A stretch of 64,000 nt of DNA. It comes from Bryoerythrophyllum caledonicum (lineage: Eukaryota > Streptophyta > Bryopsida > Pottiales > Pottiaceae). The position numbers and the translations under genes were made by a program. The notes beneath the pieces are model-generated. The model was not told the origin of the DNA. It worked only from the letters and a program-made list of their open reading frames with translations, and did not search any database. Position 1 is the first letter of the stretch. The number at the start of each line of letters is the position of its first letter. Positions 14,570 through 25,445 of this stretch are shown here, one piece after another. Location of the stretch: positions 4,084,678-4,148,677 of the forward strand of contig OZ020515.1 of assembly GCA_963971425.1 (NCBI GenBank), written 5' to 3'.

Positions 14570-15237
14570 TTGGAAATACTCACAGAAAAATTCCCTAATA
14601 TAGATAAATGGACCGGTAATACAAACATTGACAAAGAATTCTCCACAAATTGTTGGAAAAACCCCATTATCATGGATCAACAAAACATATGCCTAGTCAA
14701 ATTCCGCACTCGACAGTATATGGGAAATGCTTGTAAACAACTCTTCTTTGGCATAGAAAGATTCCCCTCCATAATGTGTTCAACATGCACCTCCATAGAC
14801 CTAGACACATGGCTACATGTACTCCTCAAATGCCATAACCCTCATGTACATGCCCTAATTGTTAAATGCCACAACAAAGTGGTGTCGGCAATTTGTAAAT
14901 TAATTGTGTCATCAAATAAATCCCGGTGTTTCATCCTCATGAATGCCGGGACCTTTAACGACAATCCGCAAGAAAATACGGTTCCCCCATGGTTGTTACC
15001 ATGCACATGTGGTACACAAAGATGTCATTGCAATGCCATATTTAAATCCGACCTATTATGTGTTAGAGGGTTGCCACACAAAGACTCCGTACCAACCCAC
15101 ATTGACCGGAATCCCACCATTCAATTTATTGAATTCAAATATTGTAATAATAGATTCTTACGGGAAGCTATTGTAAACAAAACAAACCAACTACTCCTCA
15201 ATGATATTTAAGCACTTGGATGGAACGTAGATCCCCT
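14570..15237 (+). pseudogene. LINE ORF2 C-terminal Cys/His-rich region
   Basis: This is the longest open stretch of the LINE, about 213 codons. It includes LVKFRTRQYMGNACKQLFFG, a zinc-finger-like C-x2-C with a following TWLHVLLKC, SRCFILMNAGTFNDNP, and the Cys cluster around LPCTCGTQRCHCN. It ends in a TAA at 15211, after which the same frame continues ALGWNVDPL up to the insertion at 15238. The TAA is therefore probably a nonsense mutation rather than the original end. Confidence 0.78.
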
Positions 15238-15852
15238 GAGAGGCGGTTTACACTACGGACCAAGAACTCGTCCCATGACCCTCTTAAATCTGTGATTGGC
15301 TCCATCAACTCGTCCCGGGATGACTTGGGTTTACACTAGGAGGAAAAAAGAAAAGTGACCAAAGGAGTTGAGGTCCTCAAAAGGCCTAGAAATAGGCCTA
15401 ATGGATAATGTTGGAGGGTCCCCCGGATTTTGTGGCGAGAGAGGCTGAATGACGGTTATCTCGTTGCTGAAACGAGGAGACCCTGGGCCTGAGATGTTGT
15501 TTTATTATTTTTAAATTGATTTTTTTTTTTTTTTTTTTGGTTTTTTTTTTGGGAGGGGGTCCAATGTTATTGTAGATACAATGGTGGCCACCCTTTCTGT
15601 CATTTTTGGCTTGTTTTATTTTCTTTGTTATTTTAGGAAATACTGCCCTTTTTAGGCATTCATTAAAAAAATCATCACGGCCACTTTTTAGTACATGGTC
15701 ATTCCTGCCGGTCCAAGTTCGGTTTACACTTAGTGAGAGGCCCAAAAGCTTTAAAAATAACAGTTTTATGAAGTGTGACCATGAAGTGTGACCATGGAAT
15801 TAATCCATTTTCCTTGGTCACGGCTCTTGGTCTATAGTATAAACCGCCCCTC
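15238..15852. mobile_element. Short inverted-repeat element (MITE-like) inserted in the LINE
   Basis: The left end reads GAGAGGCGGTTTACACTAC and the right end, reversed, GAGGGGCGGTTTATACTAT, followed in both by GACCAAG-like sequence: imperfect terminal inverted repeats of about 30 bp enclosing 615 bp. Subterminal copies of GTTTACACT occur at about 15330 and 15722. It interrupts the LINE between VDPL and IVIT codons, so it arrived later. A poly-T/G stretch lies at 15515-15555. The target duplication could not be settled because the flanking CCCCT overlaps the repeat. No transposase is encoded. Confidence 0.7.
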
Positions 15853-16034
15853 ATTGTCATCACCGCAGGTGCAAGAGCCACCACCTTTATTCCCTCAATG
15901 ACAACTCTTGAAGAAACATTTAAAATTCCCATATCCTCAATTAAGACCACCTTCACAAATATTAATACTATTGCAATCCAACATGCTATGCCCATACTCC
16001 TACACAAAAGGAAACTTGAAAGCAACCAAAATAT

Positions 16035-16165
16035 GTCCACGAAGCTCTTATCAAAGGCAATCTAGAATAAAAATTTCAGAGAAATTTGATTTTTTTTCGA
16101 ATTTTAGGAACCTGCCCAAAAATCAAGGAATCCCCCCGAAGGAGACTCTGGTCCTTTAGGGGTTA
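16035..16165 (+). repeat. Right-terminal fragment of MITE family A
   Basis: The sequence from CCACGAAGCTCTTATCAAAG through AATTTTAGGAACCTGCCC to CTGGTCCTTTAGGGGTTAAG matches 49075-49180 and 61330-61467. The latter is the right end of an element bounded by TTAACCCCT-type termini. Only the end is present here. Confidence 0.7.
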
Positions 16166-16480
16166 AGCCGTCAACTGATGTGGCATTAAATGCAGTATAT
16201 TATAAAATAAAAATGGCTAAAGGTAGACTAAGCTATTTTGTACTCAGTTTTGGCGGTCACTTTATCGGACGAACACCCCGTCGAAACTCATAGCTTGGCA
16301 AACCATTGAACTCCACCGAAATATCCTTTTATACTACCCTCTCACTCTCTATTTTATGCTTGTGCTGTTTGTGTGGCTCCATTCCGACCAACAAAAGCAC
16401 CGAATAATTCTCTCGACCTCGGAATGAAAATTATTCACCTCAAAGCTGCAGCCAATCACTACAGCAGATCTAACTAGGAG
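16166..16480. other. Spacer without recognised feature
   Basis: I see no coding signal or repeat match in this interval. Confidence 0.4.
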
Positions 16481-16489
16481 CCCATGGGA

Positions 16490-16990
16490 ACGCCGAAAAG
16501 GAAAAGTAACATGAGAGCCGAAAAGGGAACAAAAAAAGAGACGGGAAAGGGAACCCAAGAGAACAGCCAAGGGAACAGAATATGACAGAGGAACAAGGAA
16601 AACCACAAAGGAGACCACAAATCGAACATGGGGAACAGGGAAGGGAACTGGGAACGCCGACAAGGAAAGTAACCTGGGAACACTCGAGAATCTCAGATGG
16701 AACAAGAAGAGAACAGAAGGGAACACAGTAGAACAGCGAAAAGCATGGAGAACAGAACAGCCAATGGAACAGAATAGGACAGAGGAACAGGGAACCAGAA
16801 GATGGAACATGGGGAATATAATGGGAACATTGGGAACATGCGCGGAACGAAGTTCGGAAGTTGGCATCGCTAAGGGAACAAGAAGAGGAGGAAAGGGAAC
16901 TCAGTAGAACATCGAAGGGAACAGGAAAAGCAACGGCGGGAACCGGGAATGGAGCCTGGGAACATGAAAGGGAACGGGGAGGAGAGAGAG
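16490..16990 (+). repeat. Degenerate GGGAAC/GAACAG purine tract
   Basis: The plus strand is almost entirely purine and built of degenerate GGGAAC, GGAACA and GAACAG words over 500 bp. Minus-strand open frames across it are long only because the repeat avoids stops. It lies 700-1200 bp upstream of the methyltransferase start codon and could influence chromatin or transcription, but nothing shows this directly. Confidence 0.75.
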
Positions 16991-17697
16991 AGCGAGCGGC
17001 GAGGAAGTTGGCACCGCAAAGCAACAACCGCGACGGATCCGCTCAAAGCGTCGCGCGCGAGAGGCTCGTGGAGATCTGGAGTAATAATTCACGCCGCAAG
17101 CTTATTCGGACTTCACTCTCGCTTCGCAGATTGCTCGTGCCTTGCATTGCAACAAGTTTGTGAGCTTATGGAGCTCCAGATTTGACTCACGCTTCCGGAT
17201 TTGGCATTGTCCCTTGTTGGTAGTAGTGCCATTGCAACTATCTAAGAAAGTCCAGATTGACAGGGTGAATGGTCTTCATTGTTGCAATTTTCTTGGGTTT
17301 GAGTTTTCTGGAGGCGACGATGTGCCGGGAATGAGCGAAGATCTAGTTGTGGTTTTTGAATTCTTGGGTTCACGAGGAGTGTGTGCGTTCCGGGTTTAGG
17401 GTTGCGTGAACTTGGTCGCTAGATTTGGAGGTTTTGTACCATTGTGAGGAGGTTGCGTGAGATTTTCACGTTCTGCTCCGTGAGTTTCGTTTGTGGGCGC
17501 TGATGAATTTTTCTGGTTCGTTTTTACTCAGGGCACGGGACTTTGCTTCCATGAGTTCGAGCTGAAGAAATTAGCAGAGCTGAACCGACAATCTTGACAT
17601 CGCTGGTAAGTTCGTGATCTTGATCGCGAGGTTATAGGATTCTCTCAGCAAGTTTCCAGCCGTAAACCCTTGGTTTCTTTGAGTGCAGGTGCACACA
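16991..17697 (+). promoter_or_regulatory. Probable leader and 5'-UTR intron of the methyltransferase gene
   Basis: The region is GC-richer than the spacers but has no start-to-stop frame of interest. A pyrimidine-rich tract and TTTGAGTGCAG end at 17688, nine bases before the ATG at 17698. This suggests a spliced 5' untranslated leader with the acceptor just before the start codon. Confidence 0.4.
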
Positions 17698-20600
17698 ATG
17701 GCCGCTCCGAAGTACTCCCGCATCGGGGAGCGCCCCGCTGGCCCCTCCGCCACGCTCATCATCGTCGGCTCCCTCCTCGTGGCTGGCCTCCTCATCGGTG
17801 CCTGGGTGTTCACCTCCCCCGCCGCCATCGCCGACGACGAGATCCAAATCCGCACCAACTCCCCAGACTCCAAGTTTCCCGTCGAAGAATCATCACACAC
17901 TGTAGTAGAAGACTCACCAACCGATGAAGAATCAGCCCCTACAGAAGAATCTCCAGTCGAAGAAGCCTCTAGTGAAGAAAACCCTACAGAAGAGTCTCCA
18001 GTCGAAGAAGCCCCTAGTGAAGAAAACCCTACAGAAGAGTCTCCAGTCGAAGAAGCCCCTAGTGAAGAAAACCCTACAGAAGAATCTCCAGTTAAAGAAG
18101 CCCCTAGTGATGAAAACCCTACAGAAGAATCACCAGTGAAAGAAGAATCACCGGTCAAAGAAGCATCACCAGCTGAAGAGGAAGCTGAGCCTGCCTCAAC
18201 GACCTCCGATGAAAGCACTGAAGAGACCGTCGAAGAGACGGTACCGACTTCCACGCTCCCTGAGGGGATCAATCCTGACGCGGAGCTGGACACGGACGCC
18301 CAGGAGCTGAACGCGACGAATTTCGAGACGCAGGTGGAGGAATCGCAGAAGGAGACAGGAACGACTGCTTCCGAGGTGAAGGAGAGTGTAGGAGGTGACG
18401 ATGAAATTCCGGACTGGAAGCTGTGCACGTTTGAGGGTGCCCAGGATTACATCCCTTGCCTGGACAATAAGGCCGCGATCAAGGAGCTCACGAGCACCAA
18501 GCATTACGAGCACCGCGAGCGTCACTGTCCGTCCCAGGAGGACCTGCCGCTGTGCTTGTTGCCGTTGCCGAGCCACTACAAGGTCCCTATCAAGTGGCCG
18601 GAAAGCCGAGACGCGGTACGAAACATTCTTCGTCATTGTGTGCACAATCTTCTCCATAGTTTGTGTATTCTTCGCATCATAACAACTGTCTTCCGTTTGC
18701 GTGAGCTTCTTCATATTTCGTGCACGAGTATCAACAGCAAGAGACACTCATGTTTTTCTATGTTGTTTGCAGATTTGGTTTAGCAATGTGCCGCGCACAG
18801 AGCTGGCTTCCTACAAGTCGGATCAGAACTGGGTGAAGGTGTCGGAGAACAAGCAGAAGCTGATCTTTCCAGGCGGCGGAACGCAGTTCAAGACGGAGCA
18901 TGGAGCCTTGCATTACATCGAGTATATTGAGAAGGTAATTACGTATTAGGATCGGTAACTTCTCCTATTTGTTTTCATGGTTTGGCTCCATTTTACATGT
19001 TTTTCAATCAAGCCAGGAACTCAGTCAACCGATATACCGAGTGAAACGCGATATCCCTTCAGTTGTTCCAAACAATCAACTATCTGAGTTCAAGGACCTA
19101 GGTTGACTAAGTTGATATGATGGTTTCGTGTACCTATCACTTGTTCTATGTTCCTGATCTGGTGGTTGCACAGAAAAGCTTGCTGGCAATCACAGGTATG
19201 TTTATGTTTGGACCGGTGATTTGCTCATATCCCCTTTTTTTTTTGCGTCAGATTGTGCCTGATGTGGCATGGGGAAAGCACGTGCGCACTGTTTTGGACG
19301 TGGGCTGCGGCGTGGCCAGCTTCGGAGGTTACTTGTTCGACAAGAACGTGCTCGCCATGTCGTTGGCGCCGAAGGATGAGCACGAGGCGCAGATCCAATT
19401 TGCTTTGGAGAGAGGCATTCCTGCGATCAACAGCGTCATGGGCACACAACGCCTGGTTTTTCCGAGCAATGTGTACGATGTTGTGCATTGCGCCCGGTGC
19501 CGAGTTCCATGGGAAAACGAAGGTGAGAAAATCAGTCTCGTCACAAAACCACGCGTGAATATTTTCACCAAGTGTGCTCCTTCTGCATTAGTAGTTCCAC
19601 CTTTTTTCATGGGAAAAATATTACCATGGTTTGTGAACTTTGTTGCATTTGTATTAAAATTCTCTCGAAATCGTTTCTTGTGGATTCTTTTTGTTCTTTG
19701 GTTTGAGATGGATGTTGTTTTATTTTCCGTCAGGTGGGATGCTTTTGCTTGAGTTGAACCGTCTCTTGAGACCTGGAGGCTTCTTTATTTGGTCGGCGAC
19801 ACCCGTGTATTGGGACAACGTGAATGATACCAGGATCTGGAATGGTTAGAATTCACTCTCTTGCATTTTATGGAAGTTGTTTGCTACCTTCTCTTTCTTC
19901 TTCAACGCTCACTCTTAATTGCTATTAAATCAACGAAAGAGCTCGTTGGTCCCTTATTTAAAGGAGAGGTCATGAATCTTTGTTGCCTTTTCCTCTTTGA
20001 GCTCATGATTGACTACTTGGGAGCTACTGAGGGCTGAGCAAACAAGTCAAAGCTCATGGTATCTTTGCCTTACTTCATCAATTTTTTGTTGCAGAGACAT
20101 CTGACCTCCTCTCCAGAATGGAATGGACGATGCTCACAAGGTCCATTGACCCAGAGACTAAAGTTGGCGTCGCCATTTTCCAGAAGCCGAAGGACAATGA
20201 CTTGTACGCCCTCCGGAGACCTGATGTGCTTCCTCCATTCTGTGAAGAGGATGACAAGCCAGATGCTGCATGGTAACACCCCTACCCAAAATATTATGAA
20301 TTCATTTCATAGTTGTGAACTGGTACATAACTGAGTTCTTTCCACAGTCACTCAAAGCTTCATCAAGATACCCCTCTTTTGATTCATAATACCTCACTCT
20401 TAATAGCTAGTAGATCAATGGAAGTCTTAATTAGAACCCTCAAATTAAGTACCCTAAATGGCTACATTGAGCTTATGGTACCTTCACCGAATTTTATTTC
20501 TGTAGGGGTCATCTCACATGGCTTTTTGTACACTTCTAGGTACGTACCAATGAAGGCGTGTATGCACAAGATTCCGACTGGAGAAGGTGTGCGTGGAACT

Positions 20601-21865
20601 TCGTGGCCAGCAGAGTGGTCTCTTCGTGTGGAATCAACTCCGGCCTGGATGAGCTCCGCTGAGAAGGGAGTGTTCGGTAGACCTGAGGCTGAGGATTTCC
20701 GATTCGACACAGGCCACTGGAAGCGTGTGGTCCACAAGTCGTACACGGGAGGGTTGGGAATTGACTGGAAGTCGGTTCGCAACGTGATGGACATGAAGGC
20801 AGGTTATGGAGGGTAAGCAAAGACTTTATTTTTGTGGATGTAAAGAACCATTTGTGAAGTTTGAAGGAGATACTTCCTCTTTTTTCATTAAACATCACCT
20901 TTAACCAGTTCTCAACTATTCTCAAAGGAGAGACCTATCTTTGTCAAATAATCATGTACTGATGTGGGTTTTTGTTTTATAAATTTGCAGATTCGCAGCA
21001 GCGCTCGTAACTCTTCAGGTCTGGACCATGAATATCGTTCCGGTGACCGAGCCAGACACGCTACCCATCATATTTGACCGTGGCTTGATTGGAATGTACC
21101 ACGACTGGTGCGAGCCTCACAGCACCTACCCTCGCTCCTACGACCTCATGCACGCTGACCACTTGTTGAGCACTCTCACAAAGAGGTATGTATCTTCATT
21201 TTCAATCAATATCCTCGAAATGAACCAGGTGGTTGTTATGTCAAATGAGTGAGACTTGTATAGATAGAACACAAAAGAAACTTCTTATGTGCCATCCAAA
21301 CTACCCCGTTGGTTGCAGGGTGAGCTTTCTTCTTCCCATTAGTGCGCAATCTGACCTCTTTCTAGAAGTTTCTAGTGACTCGTTTGAGGTTTAATGAGCC
21401 ATGTCTCCATTAGGACGAAAGTGTCGTCTCCAATAGCTCACTAAACCTCAAACGAATCACTAGAAACTTCTAGAAAGAGGTCAGATTGCGCACTAATGGG
21501 AAGAAGAAAGCTCACCCTGCAACCAACGGGGTAGTTTGGATGCACATAAGAAGTTTCTATTGTGTTCTATCTATACAAGTCCCATATTAATCAGGGTGGA
21601 AACAATCTTCTCACGAACGTTTTCCAATCACTGCAGATGCAAGACGGTGAGCGTTCTCCAGGAGATGGACCGCATCTTGAGGCCAGACGGTTGGGCCATA
21701 TTCCGCGACAGTTCGGACACCTTGGTGAAAGTGGAGGCCATTGTGAAGTCATTGCACTGGGACGTTGTCCTGTCGTCTACCCAGGGCAAGTCCAAGCTCC
21801 TGGTGGCGCAGAAGAAGTTCTGGCGGCCGGAAGCTGCAGATATTGAACTCAATGATGAACCTTAG
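17698..21865 (+). CDS. Probable Golgi SAM-dependent methyltransferase (DUF248/PMT, QUA2-related)
   Basis: Plant PMT proteins are Golgi type II membrane enzymes thought to methylate cell-wall polysaccharides such as homogalacturonan. Eight exons fit splice sites and phase: 17698-18615, 18773-18934, 19252-19522, 19734-19844, 20095-20272, 20540-20812, 20991-21185, 21637-21865, giving 778 residues. Residues 1-20 are a basic tail, about 22-42 a membrane anchor, and 60-190 a Glu/Pro/Ser-rich stalk with 15-residue repeats. The lumenal part has [26 protein letters not shown], the SAM-binding [50 protein letters not shown], and the second half [16 protein letters not shown] and LMHADHLLS. All family blocks are present. 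The long stalk resembles the PMT24-26 type. Confidence 0.93.
17940..18150 (+). repeat. 45-bp coding minisatellite in the methyltransferase stalk
   Basis: A 45-bp unit encoding [15 protein letters not shown] occurs about four times with small changes, followed by degenerate copies ([15 protein letters not shown]). It lies in frame in exon 1 and lengthens the acidic lumenal stalk. The unit length preserves the reading frame whatever the copy number. Confidence 0.85.
21253..21581. repeat. Near-perfect ~160-bp inverted repeat (fold-back) in last methyltransferase intron
   Basis: The arm beginning GACTTGTATAGATAGAACAC at 21253 is mirrored by the sequence ending GTGTTCTATCTATACAAGTC at 21581. The two arms pair almost throughout, with a short loop near 21410-21425. 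It fills most of intron 7 (21186-21636). It is probably a recent fold-back MITE. The transcript would form a long hairpin and could be processed into small RNAs. Confidence 0.88.
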
Positions 21866-22193
21866 GTGCACATTCATTCCAAAGCTGCAATTTTATTTCC
21901 GTAGGCAGTCTCAGTTGGATGTAGCAGACCGACTGTCAAAGATGGAATACCGTGTAGATATGTTCCACTCTTTGCACGGTGCTCTGGATTGTGGATCCAG
22001 TATTTAGCAGCCACAATAGTTTCTCAGACCATGTTTCTGTTCAGAACTAGAAAATTTCACTTTGAGCAGCTATTGTCCTTTTCACCAGATTTTTTTAGAA
22101 CTATATATTCACATTCAGATTCTTCATGTACGTTTCCAGGTTTCTCTCCGTTCATTTCTCTGGCTTTTTAGGGTAGATCATTGTCTAGGTTTC
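21866..22193. other. 3' region of the methyltransferase gene
   Basis: Noncoding AT-rich sequence following the stop codon. No canonical AATAAA is obvious and no gene is seen. Confidence 0.4.
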
Positions 22194-22998
22194 AGACCCA
22201 GAATGGGACTCTGAGGTGTTAAAACTCAATTTGCATGAAATCCATGAAGGTATTAAAACTCAATTTACATGAAATCCATGAGGAACTAGGTTGTGTTATG
22301 TGAAGTTTAGATTTGCGCACACATTATATTAACACCCTAAAAAAAAATAGTATCATGATTTGGAGTTATAGAATTCATGGAAAAGCTAGGAATACAACAA
22401 AAAATACATCAAATACACTAAAATACCATTCCGCATACTATGTTGTATTTCATACACATGCAAAATGATTTTGGTCTTAAACTTTGGTTGACCAAAATCT
22501 AAGTTCTTAAAATCTCTAAAAGACATTCTTCATTGTTTTGTGATTGTTGATCTCTCTCATCGCGTACAGTAACTTCCGTTTTAATTTGTGTAAGTTTGGA
22601 ACATTTTTGTATAAAATCAAGTAGACAAAAGTAAGAAAATCATCAATAACCATGTATAAATGTTTTCTTCACATATGATATGTCAATGCAAAGCTATCAA
22701 CCTAGTGTAGATGAGAACCTTTTTTATTCAAAGTACGAAAATTCTTGCAACAGTCTATTGGTGGATGAAGTAGTGTACCCTCCAAAGTCCACAATTTTCA
22801 TTACCAATATATAGTAACTTTAAACTATATAATCTAATCCATTAACCAGTGGATGTTGTGCAAATTTTCTCCAAAGTTTAGGTCATGGTTTGTGGTAAAT
22901 TTTGCAAGGCTGTAAACTAAACTTAGGCATTATTTTTCCATCAAAGTTAGTTTAAAGAAAAAATTCAACACATTTCTTGGTTTTGGAGGAAGATGACA
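22194..22998 (-). mobile_element. MITE family B copy (minus orientation)
   Basis: Reversed, this interval aligns with 49355-50147: it shares the end TTTAACCCTTTAGCRCCCA, the middle GGAGGGTGCACTACTT-like block and the ATGAAATCCATGAGGAACTA block. The outer end is truncated, and it has a 39-bp internal duplication at about 22217-22290. No protein is encoded. The 49-kb copy has both terminal inverted repeats, so this is a non-autonomous DNA element. Confidence 0.7.
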
Positions 22999-23246
22999 TG
23001 GGTGCTAAAGGGTTAAAGTAAAATTATTAGAGGTGTACGTGGCATAATTGGAAGGTGGAGATGGATGCAATACTTGGTACAACATTAACTATCCATTGTA
23101 CTTGGTTCCAAAATGCAATAGAAAAGGAGTAAACTTTAAAAAAAAATCCAAAAGAATAAGGGACCAATCAGGAAAGAATAACTGTGGACTCACACCATCA
23201 AATCATCTCTTTGTGAACTTTCAGCTTTAAAAGATGATGTACAGTA

Positions 23247-23828
23247 CAATAGGGTGACATTCAAATTGGCCGTTTAGTAGTTCCAGGGATAGTGTCCTAC
23301 ACTGCTGCCAACTTTGACACCCTCCCTAAAGCTGAGAAATTGTTATTTTACCATGAAAATTTGGGGACAGCATCATCTTTATGTTGAAAACATGCATACC
23401 AAATTTCAAGTTCAGGAGACTTATACAAAAAAACTTATGCAAGATCTACCAACATGGGATAGCTGTGAGAAAAGTGTCACAGCTGCCAACTTTGACACCC
23501 TCCCAAGAATTGAGGAAATTTTTTTTGCCCATGAAATTTTTGGAGAAAAAACTTTTTTATGTTGTTTGCATGTGTGGAAAATTTCAAGTCCAAAAGACCC
23601 ATACAAAAAATAATATTCCAAATCTACCAACATGTATAGTTTGGAGAAACAAAGGGGAAAACCATTTTACTACTTCCAACTTTGACGCCCTCTTTAGGAT
23701 TGAGTTTTTGTTGATACATAATGAAATTTTTGGCACAAGATCATCTCTACGCTGGTAACATGTGGGGTAAATTTCAAAGCCAAAAGATGTACACAAAAAA
23801 GTTATTCCATATCTACCAACGTGTATGT
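23247..23828. repeat. Left terminal inverted repeat of Tc1 element, three internal direct repeats
   Basis: This is the inverted match of 25446-26026. Within it the phrase CCAACTTTGACACCCTC begins three units at about 23307, 23486 and 23676, a spacing of roughly 180-190 bp. Each unit ends with ATCTACCAACATG. The transposase stop codon lies in the inner edge. Confidence 0.9.
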
Positions 23829-24823
23829 CCTCCATTAGCGTCAATCACTGCTAGTAACCTAGAGGGCATAGAATGACATAGTTGAAGGAGCTTTGTACCA
23901 TTGACTAACTTCCACTCTCTTTCAAGAACTACCTTCAACACATCTAAGCTTCTAGGGCATTGTTTGCCATGTTGCACAACATCTTTTAACATCCTCCAAA
24001 CGTTCTCGATTGGATTGAGATCGGGAGAGTTTGTAGGCCAGTTGAGCTTTTCGAGAAGGTGGCTTTGTCTCCATTCTTCACATATTTTGCTCCTATGGAC
24101 GGGTGCCCCATCTTCCATAAGCACTCCTTGTGGAATTTGATCCATGAAATGAACCAATTTGGCATCGTAATCCACTTCTATAAAATCCTTAGCAGAATGT
24201 TGACCTTTAGGCATAAAGACAAGTTCTGACTTTTGTCCTCCGGCAAATGCGCCCCAAATCATTAAAGAAGTCCTTCCACTTTTAAAAGTAGGAGCTAGAC
24301 AGCTTGATGAATAACGCTCGTATGCACTTCTCCAAACATGAATTTGCCGAGAATTTTTTCCAATTTCAAAAGTAGATTCATCTGTCCAAACAACACGCTC
24401 CCACTCTTTTGCACTCCATCCACGGTACTTCTGAGCAAAAGCTAATCGTTGAGACATGTGACGAGGTGTCAAAAAAGGTTTTTTGAGTGCAATTCGACTA
24501 AAAATGCCATTTTTATGTAAGACCCTTTGAATAGTACGTCTACACACTTGAGTAGGACATGCATTGGTAATCTTTGAGAGTGAAGAGCAACGATGAATTT
24601 TTGAGTAATGCACAATACTACGAACATCTCTATCACTAAGCTTTTTAGCGTGACTTCCACCACAAGGTTTGCGCTTGTAGGTTCCATCTTCTCTAAATGT
24701 TTTTACTAACCTTGTAACTGTTCTAATAGGAACTCCAATAGTAGCTGCAATTTGAACTCTTGTAAATCCTCCCTCACTCAAACCTATGATGCGTGCACGA
24801 ATTTCATCTGAAATTGCCATCAT
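23813..24823 (-). CDS. Tc1-family transposase (DD34E)
   Basis: The 336-residue protein would cut and paste the surrounding element. Residues about 5-105 contain two helix-turn-helix DNA-binding parts (VQIAATIGVPIRTVTRLV; then KKLSDRDVRSIV and CRRTIQRVLHKNG), as in paired-like Tc1 transposases. The DDE_3 catalytic core has D148 in VVWTDES, D238 in LMEDGAPVHRS and E273 in SPDLNPIENVW; 34 residues separate the last two, defining the Tc1 DD34E class. The C-terminus has LCHSMPSRLLAVIDANGG. There is no stop, frameshift or intron, and length matches active relatives. Starting at the second Met would change little. Confidence 0.94.
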   Translation of the reverse strand: MMAISDEIRARIIGLSEGGFTRVQIAATIGVPIRTVTRLVKTFREDGTYKRKPCGGSHAKKLSDRDVRSIVHYSKIHRCSSLSKITNACPTQVCRRTIQRVLHKNGIFSRIALKKPFLTPRHMSQRLAFAQKYRGWSAKEWERVVWTDESTFEIGKNSRQIHVWRSAYERYSSSCLAPTFKSGRTSLMIWGAFAGGQKSELVFMPKGQHSAKDFIEVDYDAKLVHFMDQIPQGVLMEDGAPVHRSKICEEWRQSHLLEKLNWPTNSPDLNPIENVWRMLKDVVQHGKQCPRSLDVLKVVLEREWKLVNGTKLLQLCHSMPSRLLAVIDANGGHTRW

Positions 24824-25445
24824 AAACTTATAGAGTGTGTGATGCTAGCTACAACAGTAGAGTAGGGGTTAGAGCAGAGCAAGGGGGAGAGAAGGGGGCC
24901 AAGGGGCTAGAGCATAGCAAAGGGGGTTGCAGGATTGACACGTGACAATTGGCAAAGGAAGGAGAACAGGGCTGGAGCAGAGCAAGGGGGCGAGAAGGGA
25001 GCCAAGGCGCTAGAGCAGAGAGGAGAGAGAAGGGTCGCCAAAATACAAGCCCATATGTATACATGAAAAATCGTTTTGCTCTTAATCACTCATCATGTAT
25101 GCCCAATGTGAATCAACACTCATGCATCCCACAATACAACACTTTGCGTTTTGAGGATTGTCTCAACATTCAGTCTATCACAAATCACACACACCATTCC
25201 CTTTACGTAGTGTTCAATAGATATTTAGAAGAAAAAATTTGTCATGTGTCTAATGCACACTTTATGGCCAAGTGGATTCTTCTGCATGGAACACCTCTTC
25301 ACTTCTTCATTTAGATGTTATTGATCTTTTTGAGAAGCATTTATGTTTGGTGGCTTACTCACATGATTGAGTTCAATGAAAAAGCATGAGGTGTCAAAGA
25401 TATTTTGACATTTTCAATATGACCTTCAAATTATTTATCATAGTT

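Larger units (their letters stand above)
13870..16030 (+). mobile_element. Non-LTR (LINE) retrotransposon 3' fragment, split by a later insertion
   Basis: The plus strand carries the end of a LINE ORF2: a linker (LYIQLHTTNLSNPP), an RNase H domain and a long Cys/His-rich C-terminus. The C-terminal reading resumes beyond the element at 15238-15852 as IVITAGARATTFIPSM and ends near 16020 as LLHKRKLESN. No reverse transcriptase or endonuclease is present, so it is a 5'-truncated copy, as is common for LINEs. From memory the protein resembles a LINE family abundant in arbuscular mycorrhizal fungi such as Rhizophagus; I have not been able to check this. Confidence 0.8.

Noticed and set aside
16349..17027. 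Two long minus-strand frames rich in Ser, Pro, Phe and Cys
   Set aside because: They result from the stop-poor GGGAAC purine tract and have no domain.
17571..18428. 285-codon minus-strand frame opposite the methyltransferase first exon
   Set aside because: It is Ser/Gly low-complexity and arises from the complement of the repetitive acidic stalk; the plus strand has the family motifs.
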